64,000 nt of DNA from Burkholderiaceae bacterium (GTDB taxonomy: Bacteria; Pseudomonadota; Gammaproteobacteria; Burkholderiales; Burkholderiaceae_E), in the NCBI GenBank assembly GCA_016710525.1, contig JADJVQ010000026.1, forward strand, positions 20,932 through 84,931, given 5' to 3'. Each line of letters begins with the position of its first letter. Position 1 is the stretch's first letter. Positions 35,355 to 43,821 of the stretch are shown one piece after another. The notes beneath the pieces were generated by a model. The model was not told the DNA's origin and did not search any database. It saw only the letters and a list, made by a program, of their open reading frames with translations. Position numbers and translations under genes: made by a program.

Positions 35355-35876
35355 TCAGCCCTTGACGCGCATCGTTCCCAGAAAGTCGCGCTTGCCCAGC
35401 GGCACGCCCTTCAGGCGCAGGATGTCGTAGGCGGTCGTGGCGTGGAAATAGAAGTTCGGCAGCGAAAACGACAGCGCGAAGTTGTCGGTGGTGAAGGGAA
35501 TCTGGCGCCCGCGCAGCTCGAACACCATGTCGCGCCCGGACAGGGCATTCACGTCCGCCGGTGCCAGGGCCGCGAGCGAGGCGCGGGTGTCGGCGATCAG
35601 CTGCTGCAGGCCCGCGTAGTTGCGCGGCGGGGTTTCGCCGCCGGGCGCGAACACGCCTTTTTTCATGCCCTCGATGGCGCCCAGCGAGTGGTGCGCGACC
35701 GACTCGATCTGGAAGCGGAACGGCAGCATGTCGGCGTACAGCCGGAAGTCGACGACCTCATCGGCGCTGACCTGGTTGGCGGTGAAGTGCGCCAGGCCCT
35801 TGTCGAGGAATCCGGCGACGGCGGTCAGGGTTTGCAGGTAGTTCGCGACGCTGTGGTCGTACAGGGAAGTGGCCAT
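35355..35876 (-). CDS. DUF1993-family protein
   Basis: A 173-residue soluble helical protein. The opening SLYDHSVANYLQTLTAVAGFLDKG and the final NFYFHATTAYDILRLKGVPLGKRDFLG match DUF1993, a family related to the DinB-like four-helix bundle. Its biochemical role is unknown; His residues in SVAHHSLG and FYFHATT could bind metal as in DinB-like proteins. ATG 35876 fits the family start. It lies between argG and the deacylase gene, all in one direction. Confidence 0.82.
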   Translation of the reverse strand: MATSLYDHSVANYLQTLTAVAGFLDKGLAHFTANQVSADEVVDFRLYADMLPFRFQIESVAHHSLGAIEGMKKGVFAPGGETPPRNYAGLQQLIADTRASLAALAPADVNALSGRDMVFELRGRQIPFTTDNFALSFSLPNFYFHATTAYDILRLKGVPLGKRDFLGTMRVKG

Positions 35877-35959
35877 GATCGATGTTGTCCTGATGAAAAG
35901 TGGGTGAACGCGAGGCGCCGGCGGGCACGCCGAAGGCACCCCGAGGGCACCCGTTGGCG

Positions 35960-37297
35960 TCATTTCGTGTCGTCGTGGTCCAGCTGCGGAAATGCCGAAC
36001 CCGGACCCTGCGTGAGCAGGCCCACCTTGGTGTAGGTGATGAGCTTTTCGCGGGTGTCGACGATGTCCAGGTTGCGCATCGTCAGCTGGCCGATGCGGTC
36101 CTGCGGCGAGAAGCTCGACTCGCCCTTTTCCATGGTCAGGCGCTCGGGCTTGTAGGTGAGATTGGGCGACTCGGTATTGAGCAGCGAATAGTCGTTGCCG
36201 CGGCGCAGCTCCAGCGTGACCTCGCCGGTGACGGCGCGGGCCACCCAGCGCTGCGCCGTCTCGCGCAGCATGATCGCCTGCGAATCGAACCAGCGGCCCT
36301 GGTAGAGCAGCCGGCCCAGCCGGCGCCCGCCGTCGCGGTACTGCTCGATGGTGTCCTCGTTGTGGATGCCGGTGATCAGGCGTTCGTAGGCGATGAACAG
36401 CAGCGCCAGGCCGGGGGCCTCGTAGATGCCGCGGCTCTTGGCCTCGATGATGCGGTTCTCGATCTGGTCGCTCATGCCCAGGCCGTGTCGTCCGCCGATC
36501 CGGTTGGCCTCCATCAGCAGGTCGACCAGATTGTCGTAACCGATACCGTTCAGGGCGACCGGCTGGCCTTCTTCGAAGCGCACCGTGACCTCTTCGCGCT
36601 TGACCTCGACGTCGTCGCGCCAGAAGGCCACGCCCATGATCGGCTGCACGATCTTGATGCCGCTGTTCAGGTGCTCGAGGTCCTTGGCTTCATGCGTGGC
36701 GCCCAGCATGTTGGAGTCGGTCGAGTACGCCTTCTCGGCCGACATCTTGTAGGCGAAGCCCGACTGGCGCATGAACTCGGACATCTCGGCGCGCCCGCCG
36801 AGCTCATCGATGAAGGCCTGATCCAGCCATGGCTTGTAGATCTTCAGCGCCGGATTGGCCAGCAGGCCGTAACGGTAGAACCGCTCGATGTCGTTGCCCT
36901 TGAAGGTGCTGCCATCGCCCCAGATGTTGACGTCGTCTTCCTTCATGGCGGTGACCAGCATGGTGCCGGTGACCGCGCGCCCCAGCGGCGTGGTGTTGAA
37001 GTAGGTGACGCCGGCCGTGGAAATGTGGAACGCGCCGCACTGCATGGCCGCGATGCCCTCGGCGACGAGCTGCGCCCGGCAGTCGACCAGGCGCGCCTTC
37101 TCGGCGCCGTACTGCAGGGCGCGCCGTGGAATCTCGTCGTAGTCGGGTTCGTCGGGCTGGCCCAGGTTGGCGGTGTAGGCGTAGGGGATCGCACCTTTCT
37201 GGCGCATCCACAGCAGCGCTGCGCTGGTGTCGAGTCCGCCGGAAAACGCGATGCCGACCTTCTGGGCGAGAGGGAGATTCTGGAGAATGGTTGCCAT
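35960..37297 (-). CDS. argG: Argininosuccinate synthase
   Basis: Joins citrulline and aspartate with ATP to make argininosuccinate, the last but one step of arginine synthesis. The 445-residue length and insertions match the E. coli-type long ArgG subfamily. Seen: the PP-loop AFSGGLDTSAALLW near residue 18, YTANLGQPDEPDYDEIPRRA near 40, and the citrulline-binding TGNDIERFYRYGL-like region (KGNDIERFYRYG). It is not adjacent to argC or other arg genes. A 216-bp gap separates it from the divergent M20 gene. Confidence 0.95.
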   Translation of the reverse strand: MATILQNLPLAQKVGIAFSGGLDTSAALLWMRQKGAIPYAYTANLGQPDEPDYDEIPRRALQYGAEKARLVDCRAQLVAEGIAAMQCGAFHISTAGVTYFNTTPLGRAVTGTMLVTAMKEDDVNIWGDGSTFKGNDIERFYRYGLLANPALKIYKPWLDQAFIDELGGRAEMSEFMRQSGFAYKMSAEKAYSTDSNMLGATHEAKDLEHLNSGIKIVQPIMGVAFWRDDVEVKREEVTVRFEEGQPVALNGIGYDNLVDLLMEANRIGGRHGLGMSDQIENRIIEAKSRGIYEAPGLALLFIAYERLITGIHNEDTIEQYRDGGRRLGRLLYQGRWFDSQAIMLRETAQRWVARAVTGEVTLELRRGNDYSLLNTESPNLTYKPERLTMEKGESSFSPQDRIGQLTMRNLDIVDTREKLITYTKVGLLTQGPGSAFPQLDHDDTK

Positions 37298-37513
37298 GGT
37301 GTGGATCGGGGGGGAAGCCCGGATTGCGGGTGGTCAGGCGCGCATTGTAGGGCGTTCACCGGGCCCCGGGCGCCGCGAGAGCCCTTGCCAGCCGGACAAG
37401 GACTGGTTAGCGTTGCCTGCAGAGCGTCCCGCGAACCCCTTCGACGTCGCCGCTCGACAACTTCCGGCCCGCGGCTTCACCGCTCAGGCCAGGCCAACTT
37501 GTGCAAGGCATCC

Positions 37514-38722
37514 ATGACGACAGAGACGACCGACCTTGATTCCCGCGTGCTGCCCGGCATCCGCGCCATCGAATCCGACATGGTGGCACTGCGCCACCGC
37601 ATCCATGCCCACCCGGAGCTCGCGTTCGAGGAGTTCGTCACCAGCGACCTGGTGGCCGAACGCCTGCGCGCGTGGGGCTACGCGGTGGACCGGGGGCTGG
37701 GCGGGACCGGGGTCGTCGGCACCCTGAAAAAAGGCACCAGCAACCGCAGCATCGGCATCCGGGCCGACATGGACGCACTGCCGATCCTCGAGCGAACCGG
37801 GCTGCCCTATGCCAGCCGGCTGGAGGGCAAGATGCACGCCTGCGGCCACGACGGCCACACCGCCATCCTGCTGGCCGCGGCGCACCACCTGGCGCACGAT
37901 GTGGCGTTCGACGGCACCTTGCACCTGATCTTCCAGCCGGCCGAAGAAGGGCAGGGCGGGGGCCGCAAGATGATCGAGGACGGTCTCTTCGAGCGCTTTC
38001 CCTGTGATGCGATCTTCGCGCTGCACAACATGCCGGGCTTCCCCACCGGGCGCTTCGGCTTCCTGGGCGGGCCGTTCATGGCCTCGTCGGACTCGGTGAC
38101 GATCACCATCACCGGGCGGGGTGGCCATGGCTCGGCACCGCACCAGTCGGTCGACCCGATCGTGGCCGCGGCGCACGTCGTGATCGCGTTGCAGACCGTG
38201 GTGTCGCGCAACGTCGATCCGCGCGACATGGCCGTGGTCACGGTCGGGGCCATCCATGCCGGACAGGCGCCCAACGTGATCCCGGACTCGGTCGAGATGC
38301 GCCTGACGGTGCGCGCCTTCCGGCCCAAGGTGCGGGCGATGCTGCGCGAGCGCATCACCGAACTGGTCACCGCGCAGGCTGCCACGCTGGGTGCGCAGGC
38401 GCAGATCGACTACCAGTGGCGTTACCCTGCCCTGGTCAACGACGTGGCCAGCACCGACTTCGCCCGCGAGGTGGCGCGGGACTGGCTGGGCGATGAGGGG
38501 TTGATCGCCAATCTGCAGCCGCTGACCGGCAGTGAAGACTTCTCGTTCATGCTCGAGAAGGTTCCCGGCTGTTATCTGATCGTGGGCAATGGGGTGGGCG
38601 AGGGCCATGGCACCGGCGGGTGCATGGTGCACAACCCGGGCTACGACTTCAACGACGCGATGCTGCCGGTGGCGGCCAGCTACTGGGTGAAGCTGGTGGA
38701 GCGGTTCCTGGCGGTGGCCTGA
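37514..38722 (+). CDS. M20D-family amidohydrolase (hippurate hydrolase-like)
   Basis: A 402-residue zinc peptidase-like enzyme cleaving an N-acyl amino acid or hippurate-type amide. Seen: RHRIHAHPELAFEE near residue 28, IRADMDALPI near 84, the metal-binding HACGHDGH near 113 with its Cys bridge, FQPAEEGQGG near 147, and GSEDFSFML near 340. ATG 37514 begins right before conserved sequence, and the preceding open frame is ignored. The substrate cannot be told apart within the family (hippurate, indole-acetyl amino acids, N-acetyl-diaminopimelate). Confidence 0.9.
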   Translation: MTTETTDLDSRVLPGIRAIESDMVALRHRIHAHPELAFEEFVTSDLVAERLRAWGYAVDRGLGGTGVVGTLKKGTSNRSIGIRADMDALPILERTGLPYASRLEGKMHACGHDGHTAILLAAAHHLAHDVAFDGTLHLIFQPAEEGQGGGRKMIEDGLFERFPCDAIFALHNMPGFPTGRFGFLGGPFMASSDSVTITITGRGGHGSAPHQSVDPIVAAAHVVIALQTVVSRNVDPRDMAVVTVGAIHAGQAPNVIPDSVEMRLTVRAFRPKVRAMLRERITELVTAQAATLGAQAQIDYQWRYPALVNDVASTDFAREVARDWLGDEGLIANLQPLTGSEDFSFMLEKVPGCYLIVGNGVGEGHGTGGCMVHNPGYDFNDAMLPVAASYWVKLVERFLAVA

Positions 38723-38801
38723 GTCCGGGGCCGTGCGCCTGCCTGGTGCGCCTGCTCGGCCGGGAGCCCCGGCTTGGCCTCGCGCGCCGGCCTGGGCCCG
38801 C

Positions 38802-38833
38802 GCGCGTGCTCAACCGGGCGCGTGCTCAACCGG
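38802..38833. repeat. 16-bp direct duplication spanning the tetR stop
   Basis: Two adjacent copies of GCGCGTGCTCAACCGG (38802-38817 and 38818-38833). The second copy contains the TetR stop codon on the minus strand, and the first repeats it just downstream of the gene. A third, partial copy continues for a few bases. It resembles the stop-spanning repeats at purB and at 55214. Confidence 0.75.
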
Positions 38834-39494
38834 GCGCACCGGTGCGGCACGGGTGTTCGGCCAAGGCGGTTCCGATCACGGCCAGCAGTACGGCCACGCT
38901 GGCGCGCACGAGCGACTCGAGGCTTCGCCTGCGATCGATGATCATCGAGTGGGTCGTGAACGACGAGACCACGATCAGCATCGCATCGACCAGGGGTTCG
39001 GGCGTGTCACCCGAGCCGCCGGCTGCCTTCCAGGCCCGGTCGGCCAGACCTTGGGTCACGCGCCGGCGCATGGCGCGTCGCCTTTTATTGGCCGCGTTGA
39101 ACTCGGGCGGCAGTTCGTCGTCGAAAGCACTGGCGAGCCGCCACAGGCCGCGGCCAGCGTCCAGGTGCGTCTGGTGGGTGCGGCGCAGCACCGAGTGCAG
39201 CCATTCGTCCAGGGTGCCATTGACCGGCATCGCGGCGTCGAGCTGCGACTCGTACCATCGGAACGCGCTGTCCAGGGCCTCGCCGACCAGCGCGTCGCGG
39301 CTCTTGAAATGCCGGAACAGCGATCGCCGGCCGACACCGGCAGCCGCGGCGATCTGATCCATCGACACATCGAGGCCCGACTGCGCAATCAGCAACCGGG
39401 TGGCGCGGATGGCACGGCGGCGCAGTTCGACCGACGCCGCGGGCAGCTGGTCATCCGCCGGATCATCGATCACCGATTCATTGAGCAGGTTCAT
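38826..39494 (-). CDS. TetR-family transcriptional regulator
   Basis: A 222-residue protein. The N-terminal helix-turn-helix covers about residues 22-70 (MDQIAAAAGVGRRSLFRHF holds the recognition helix), followed by an all-helical ligand-binding domain with a charged middle (RRRAMRRRVTQG). Its gene diverges from the TauD-like dioxygenase at 39624 across 129 bp that contain two matching 18-bp inverted repeats, so repression of that gene and of itself is very likely. The inducer is unknown, probably a substrate of the downstream oxygenases. Confidence 0.88.
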   Translation of the reverse strand: MNLLNESVIDDPADDQLPAASVELRRRAIRATRLLIAQSGLDVSMDQIAAAAGVGRRSLFRHFKSRDALVGEALDSAFRWYESQLDAAMPVNGTLDEWLHSVLRRTHQTHLDAGRGLWRLASAFDDELPPEFNAANKRRRAMRRRVTQGLADRAWKAAGGSGDTPEPLVDAMLIVVSSFTTHSMIIDRRRSLESLVRASVAVLLAVIGTALAEHPCRTGAPG

Positions 39495-39530
39495 GCGGCG
39501 ATGCTAACGCCGGAATATGGCCGATCGCAA

Positions 39531-39536
39531 TTGACA
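39531..39536 (+). promoter_or_regulatory. -35 box of the dioxygenase promoter
   Basis: A consensus TTGACA on the plus strand. At 16 bp distance lies a weak -10 (TGTAGG, 39553-39558) inside the first TetR operator, so repressor and polymerase would compete for the same bases. This supports repression of the downstream oxygenase gene. Confidence 0.5.
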
Positions 39537-39546
39537 AATCGCAGCG

Positions 39547-39585
39547 TGGCACTGTAGGGTGCCAAAATGGCACTCTATAGTGCCA
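39547..39585 (+). promoter_or_regulatory. Two tandem TetR operators
   Basis: Two 18-bp inverted repeats of form TGGCACT-N4-RGTGCCA: 39547-39564 (one mismatch) and 39568-39585 (perfect). Their centres are 21 bp apart, two helical turns, so two repressor dimers could sit on one DNA face. They lie between the divergent tetR and dioxygenase genes and over the likely dioxygenase promoter. Confidence 0.75.
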
Positions 39586-39623
39586 GTCCGGTTCGAACAT
39601 CCATCGCCCCCGAGGAGGAATCC

Positions 39624-40475
39624 ATGACATCCGCCGCCACCCTGAGCCGATCGTCCGCCCTGCAAGCCGCCCAGCGCGTCGACCTGAACAAGAACATCGG
39701 CACCGAACTGCGCGGCGTCAAGCTGCTGTCGCTCAGCGACGATGAGATCGCCGAGGTCAAGCAGCTGCTGGCCGAGCGCGGCGTGCTGGTGTTCCGCGAC
39801 CAGCCGATGACGCTGGCGCAGCAGATCGAGCTGGGCCGGCGCTTCGGCAAGCTGCACGTGCACCCCGCGTTTGCCCACAAGGAGCACCCGGAGGCCCTGC
39901 GCATCCATGCCGATGCCGATTCTTCGTACGCCGCCGGCGAAGCCTGGCATACCGACGTGTCCTGCGATCTCGAGCCGCCCGGTATCTCGATGCTGCGCAT
40001 CGAAGTCGTCCCGTCGGGCGGCGGCGAAACCGCGTTCGCGTCGATGTACAAGGCCTTTGAAGACCTGTCCAAGCCCATCCAGGACCTGCTGCTCGGGCTC
40101 GAGGCCATCCACACCGGCGACCTGCCGTATCGCGGCACGTACAAGAGCACGTCCAAGAAGGAATACCCGGTCAATGTGCATCCGGTGATCCGCACGCACC
40201 CGCTCACCGGCAAGCGCGCGCTGTACGTCAACACCGGATTCACCGACAAGATCAAGGGCGTGCGGGGCCGCGAGAGCAAGGCGCTGCTGCAGATGCTGTT
40301 CGATCACATCGCCTACGGGGTCGAGTTCCAGTGCCGGGTGCACTGGGAGCCGCAGACCCTCACGATGTGGGACAACCGCTGCACCCAGCACTACGCCTCC
40401 TGGGACTATTTCCCCGAAACCCGCTCGGGATGGCGCGTGACCACGGTGGGGGAACGGCCCTTCCTCGCACTCTGA
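39624..40475 (+). CDS. TauD/TfdA-family 2-oxoglutarate dioxygenase
   Basis: A 283-residue Fe(II)/2-oxoglutarate oxygenase. Seen: the metal pair HxD in EAWHTDVSC near residue 110, the distal His in RCTQHYASWDY near 257, and the oxoglutarate-binding Arg in SGWRVTTVG near 273. Members open aryl or alkyl sulfonates, phenoxy acids or similar compounds. An AGGAGG site lies seven bases before ATG 39624. It is divergent from tetR with a double operator between, and a Rieske oxygenase follows, suggesting an inducible catabolic unit. The substrate is unknown. Confidence 0.9.
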   Translation: MTSAATLSRSSALQAAQRVDLNKNIGTELRGVKLLSLSDDEIAEVKQLLAERGVLVFRDQPMTLAQQIELGRRFGKLHVHPAFAHKEHPEALRIHADADSSYAAGEAWHTDVSCDLEPPGISMLRIEVVPSGGGETAFASMYKAFEDLSKPIQDLLLGLEAIHTGDLPYRGTYKSTSKKEYPVNVHPVIRTHPLTGKRALYVNTGFTDKIKGVRGRESKALLQMLFDHIAYGVEFQCRVHWEPQTLTMWDNRCTQHYASWDYFPETRSGWRVTTVGERPFLAL

Positions 40476-40609
40476 AAGCCCCGCCGGGGCGCAGGGTCTT
40501 CGGGTATGCCCGCATTGCGGTTTTTGCCGCGAGGTCGGACTATCTCATCCGGACAGGCCACATCCGAGAAGCTGCTGGCCCGTCATCCGTTCTCGGGGTG
40601 GAGGAGACA

Positions 40610-40750
40610 ATGCGACAAGGCCGAAGAGCCTTCGTGGGCGCGCTGGCAGTGTTGGCCAGTGCGCCCGCGGGTGCGCAATGCGCGCCGATGTTCGCAACCC
40701 GGCCCCTTCGTGCGCTGCCGTTCAAGGCCGCTGGCGTCAGCGCCGACTGA
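40610..40750 (+). pseudogene. Remnant start of a Bug/TctC-type substrate receptor
   Basis: A 46-codon frame with a good GGAGGAG ribosome site. Its product has a clear signal peptide (basic MRQGRRAF, then an Ala/Leu-rich core, ending PAGAQ) followed by FATRPLRALPFKAAGVSAD and a stop. The last stretch resembles the start of mature Bug receptors (Tyr/Phe-Pro-x-Arg-Pro-hydrophobic-Arg ... Pro-Phe-x-Ala-Gly-Gly), but the remaining approximately 280 residues are missing. It could be a relic or a short secreted peptide; a relic is likelier. Confidence 0.45.
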
Positions 40751-40762
40751 ACCGGTGCGACG

Positions 40763-41977
40763 ATGAAACAGACCCTGGCCGACATTCCCGTGCGCGCCGC
40801 TTGCGCCACGCCCGACGTCGGCACCGCCTACGGCCGCAAGCCGGCGGCCCATCGCGCCGACCTGACCGAGGTCGGGGCCGGCACGCCGATGGGCGAACTG
40901 CTGCGACGCTACTGGCACCCGATCGGGCTGACCGCCGACGCGAGCGATACGCCGCGTTTGGTCCGGCTGCTGGGCGAAGACCTGGTGCTGTTTCGCGACC
41001 GAAGCGGTCGCCCCGGTCTGGTGTATCCGCACTGCGCGCATCGCGGCACGTCGCTGTACTACGGCAAGGTCGACGAGCGCGGGATCCGCTGCTGCTATCA
41101 CGGCTGGCTGTTCGACGCCCAGGGCCTCTGCCTGGAGCAGCCGTGCGAACCGCAGGGCGGCCTGGCGCGCGACCGCGTTCGTCAGCCCTGGTATCCGGTG
41201 CAGGAGCTCTATGGACTGATCTGGGCCTATCTGGGGCCGCCGGACAGCAAGCCGGTGCTGCCGCGCTACGAATGCCTCGAACGGCTCGACGAAGGCGAAT
41301 TCCTCGAGGCCGACGACAGCAGCATCGGCAGCGGCGGACCGCAGGTCGTGCCCTGCAACTGGCTGCAGCACTACGAGAATCTCGTCGATCCCTTTCATGT
41401 GGTCATCCTGCATGCGGCGTTCAGCGGCACGCAGTTCGTGCCGGCGATGGCCGTCATGCCCGAGGTCACCTGGGATACCCAGCCGCTCAGCGTGCGCACG
41501 GTGTCGATCCGCAAGCTGGCCGATGGCAAGACCCTGCGCCGCATCAGCGAGGCCGGGCTGCCCACGCTGCGGGTCATCCCGAGTCCGCGCATCGGACGCT
41601 ACGGCATGGTCGAGTCCCTGGGCTGGGTGCTGCCGATCGACGACCACCACTTTCGGATCTATGTGGTGGGGCGAGTACGCGAAGCCGGCGAGCTCAGACG
41701 CATGCGTTCGAGACTGAACGGCAAGCTGTGGGAGGAGCTCTCCGAGGTCGAGCACCAGCAGTATCCGGGCGACTACGAGGCCATGGTCAGCCAGGGCGCC
41801 ATCGCGCGCCATTCGGAGGAGCATCTGGCCACCAGCGACCGCGGCATCGTGATGCTGCGCCGGCTGCTCGAACAGCAATTGCGCACCATTGCGGCCGGGG
41901 GCGACCCGGCCGGGGTGAGTTTCGACCCGGATGCGCCGCCGGTGCATTTTTCGGCCGGCAATTTCCTGATCGACTGA
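40763..41977 (+). CDS. Rieske-type aromatic ring-hydroxylating oxygenase, large subunit
   Basis: A 404-residue oxygenase component. The Rieske 2Fe-2S cluster is bound by CAH...CCYHGW (Cys and His near residues 91-93, Cys and His near 112-115). The mononuclear iron site is ENLVDPFHVVILH near residue 204, with the full Glu-x3-Asp-x2-His-x4-His pattern. The family includes phenoxybenzoate dioxygenase and vanillate demethylase-like enzymes; a monooxygenase or demethylase role cannot be separated. A ferredoxin gene follows two bases after the stop. No reductase gene is nearby. Confidence 0.9.
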   Translation: MKQTLADIPVRAACATPDVGTAYGRKPAAHRADLTEVGAGTPMGELLRRYWHPIGLTADASDTPRLVRLLGEDLVLFRDRSGRPGLVYPHCAHRGTSLYYGKVDERGIRCCYHGWLFDAQGLCLEQPCEPQGGLARDRVRQPWYPVQELYGLIWAYLGPPDSKPVLPRYECLERLDEGEFLEADDSSIGSGGPQVVPCNWLQHYENLVDPFHVVILHAAFSGTQFVPAMAVMPEVTWDTQPLSVRTVSIRKLADGKTLRRISEAGLPTLRVIPSPRIGRYGMVESLGWVLPIDDHHFRIYVVGRVREAGELRRMRSRLNGKLWEELSEVEHQQYPGDYEAMVSQGAIARHSEEHLATSDRGIVMLRRLLEQQLRTIAAGGDPAGVSFDPDAPPVHFSAGNFLID

Positions 41978-41979
41978 TC

Positions 41980-42255
41980 ATGGCCGGCGATGCCTTTGTC
42001 GTGCGGCTGGCCCGCACCGGACGCCAGGTTTCGGTGGCAGCCGACCAGTCGGTCGTCGACGCGCTGGCGGCGATCGGCGTCGAGATCCCGACGTCCTGCT
42101 TCCAGGGTGTCTGCGGCACCTGCCTGACACCGGTGCTGGCCGGCGTGCCCGACCATCGCGACATGTTCCTGACCGGGGAAGAGCAGGCGCGCAACGACCA
42201 GTTCACGCCCTGCTGCTCGCGCGCCTTGTCGGACGAACTGGTGCTCGATCTCTGA
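41980..42255 (+). CDS. Stand-alone plant-type 2Fe-2S ferredoxin
   Basis: A 91-residue protein with the cluster signature CFQGVCGTC (Cys-x4-Cys-x2-Cys, near residues 40-48) and a fourth Cys in TPCCSRA near 77. It matches the C-terminal ferredoxin domain of oxygenase reductases, here as an independent protein with no flavin or NADH domain attached. It is almost contiguous with the Rieske oxygenase gene (two bases between), so it most likely passes electrons to it; the flavin reductase must come from elsewhere. Confidence 0.85.
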   Translation: MAGDAFVVRLARTGRQVSVAADQSVVDALAAIGVEIPTSCFQGVCGTCLTPVLAGVPDHRDMFLTGEEQARNDQFTPCCSRALSDELVLDL

Positions 42256-42349
42256 GGCCGGTCCGTCCGGCCGCGGTATTACCTCGCGCGTCATCGATCG
42301 GCGACGCCGCAACGCGCAGACTCGCGGCTCATCCATCGCGGAGCCTGCC

Positions 42350-42775
42350 ATGTCGACCGTCAAACCCTCTCCTCTGCTTCGATTCGCCCTGTATCTGGAT
42401 GCCGGGGTTTCCGGTCTGATCGCGGTGGTGCAGCTGCTGCTGACCGACCTGCTTGCGCGGCTGACGCAGCTGCCCTCCGCGCTGCTGCTGGAAACCGGCG
42501 TGTTCATGGTGCTTTACGCCGGCACGCTGCTGTGGCTCGCGCGCCGCGCCGAACTGCGGGCCGGCTGGGTCCTGCTGATCGTGCTGGGCAACCTGGGCTG
42601 GGCGCTGGCCTGCCTGGCGCTGTGGCTGAGCGGACTGGCACCCGGCGCGCCGCTCGGTGCGGCCTACCTGCTGATGCAGGCGGTCGGGGTGGTGGTGTTC
42701 GCCGGGCTGCAGTACCAGGGCCTGGCCGCGTCGGCCCAGCGGGGAGCGGACGTTCGCCTGCGCGCGGGCATTTGA
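42350..42775 (+). CDS. Small four-helix membrane protein
   Basis: A 141-residue protein with about four membrane helices, an initial polar dozen residues and a Leu/Ala-rich core (ALYLDAGVSGLIAVVQLLL is the first helix). No motif was recognised that names it. It lies between the ferredoxin gene and the metallo-beta-lactamase-fold gene in the same direction, about 95 bp from each, so its own promoter is possible. Confidence 0.72.
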   Translation: MSTVKPSPLLRFALYLDAGVSGLIAVVQLLLTDLLARLTQLPSALLLETGVFMVLYAGTLLWLARRAELRAGWVLLIVLGNLGWALACLALWLSGLAPGAPLGAAYLLMQAVGVVVFAGLQYQGLAASAQRGADVRLRAGI

Positions 42776-42865
42776 TCTTCGCCGGGCCGGCCGCGACAAT
42801 CGCGATTCGCCGGCCCGGCGTTCGCCCGATCCCGGCGGCGGCTCCGCGCCGGGACTGGAGCATCC

Positions 42866-43688
42866 ATGGAAGTGATCATTCTGGGCAGCGGGTCGCCGCT
42901 GGTGGTGCCCGACCGGGCCGGCCCGTCGACCCTGGTGCGCATCGGCAAGACCGACCTGCTGTTCGATTGCGGCCGCGCCGGTGCTGATGCGCGGTGCCGC
43001 GGTGGGCATGCTGGCGCGCGACCTGACCGCGCTGTTCGTCACCCACATGCACAGCGACCACACCACCGACTACAACGACGTGATCACCACGCGCTGGATC
43101 TCGAACGTGGCGCCGCGGCCGCTGGTGGCCTATGGCCCGGTCGGCTTCAAGCGCTTCACCGACGCCACGCTGACGATGCTCGACACCGACGTGCACTACC
43201 GGATGTCCCACCACGCCGACCTGCAGCACGCGCCGCAGGTCGAGGTGCACGAAATCAGCGAAGGCCTGGTCTATGACGCGGGCGGCGTGCGGGTGATTGC
43301 CGCGGCCACCGATCACAGCCCCGTGCACCCCACGATGGGCTTTCGGATCGAGGCCGAAGGCAAGGTGGTGGTGATCGCGGGCGACACCGTGCCCTGCGAG
43401 GGGCTGACGCGCCTGTGCCAGGGCGCCGATGTGTACGTGCAGACGGTCATCCGGCGCTCGCTGGTGGAGAAGACGCCGATGCAGCGCTTTCGCGACGTGC
43501 TCGACTACCACTCCGACATCGGCCAGGCGGCGCAGACGGCGGCCGCCGCGGGCGTGCGGGTGCTGGTGCTGAACCATCCGGTGCCGGCGCCCCAGCCGGG
43601 CACCGAGCCGCAGTGGATCGCGGAAGCCGCGGCGCATTTTTCGGGCGAGGTGCTGCTGGCGACCGACCTGCTGAAGGTCCAGGCCTGA
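42866..43688 (+). CDS. Metallo-beta-lactamase-fold hydrolase, frameshifted as sequenced
   Basis: Starts at ATG 42866 (MEVIILGSGSPLVVPDRAG, then the KTDLLFDCGRA strand). At about 42974-42985, in a CGCGCCGGTG run, homology moves to the +1 frame and continues as VLMRGAAVGMLARDLTALFVTHMHSDHTTD to 43688. The His-x-His-x-Asp-His zinc motif and the later VVIAGDTVPC strand are intact. Removing one C gives a protein of about 273 residues. A sequencing error is a good explanation; a true mutation is possible. The fold covers RNase Z-like and arylsulfatase-type enzymes; the substrate is unknown. Confidence 0.83.
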
Positions 43689-43730
43689 CGGCTTGCCGGC
43701 CGGTCCGGGCGCCGTCGGGCGGGGACCGGT

Positions 43731-43759
43731 TTGATGTTGGAGCGCAATGTCGCGATAAT
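43731..43759 (+). promoter_or_regulatory. tRNA-Leu promoter
   Basis: TTGATG (43731-43736) and GATAAT (43754-43759) with the ideal 17-bp spacing, both one mismatch from sigma-70 consensus. Transcription would start near 43766, about 56 bases before the tRNA. No gene intervenes. Confidence 0.75.
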
Positions 43760-43821
43760 CCCGGTTCGCTTGCGAGCCGCGGTGACAAGCCGTTGCAAGC
43801 AGCGAAGTCACATCGCGTCAT

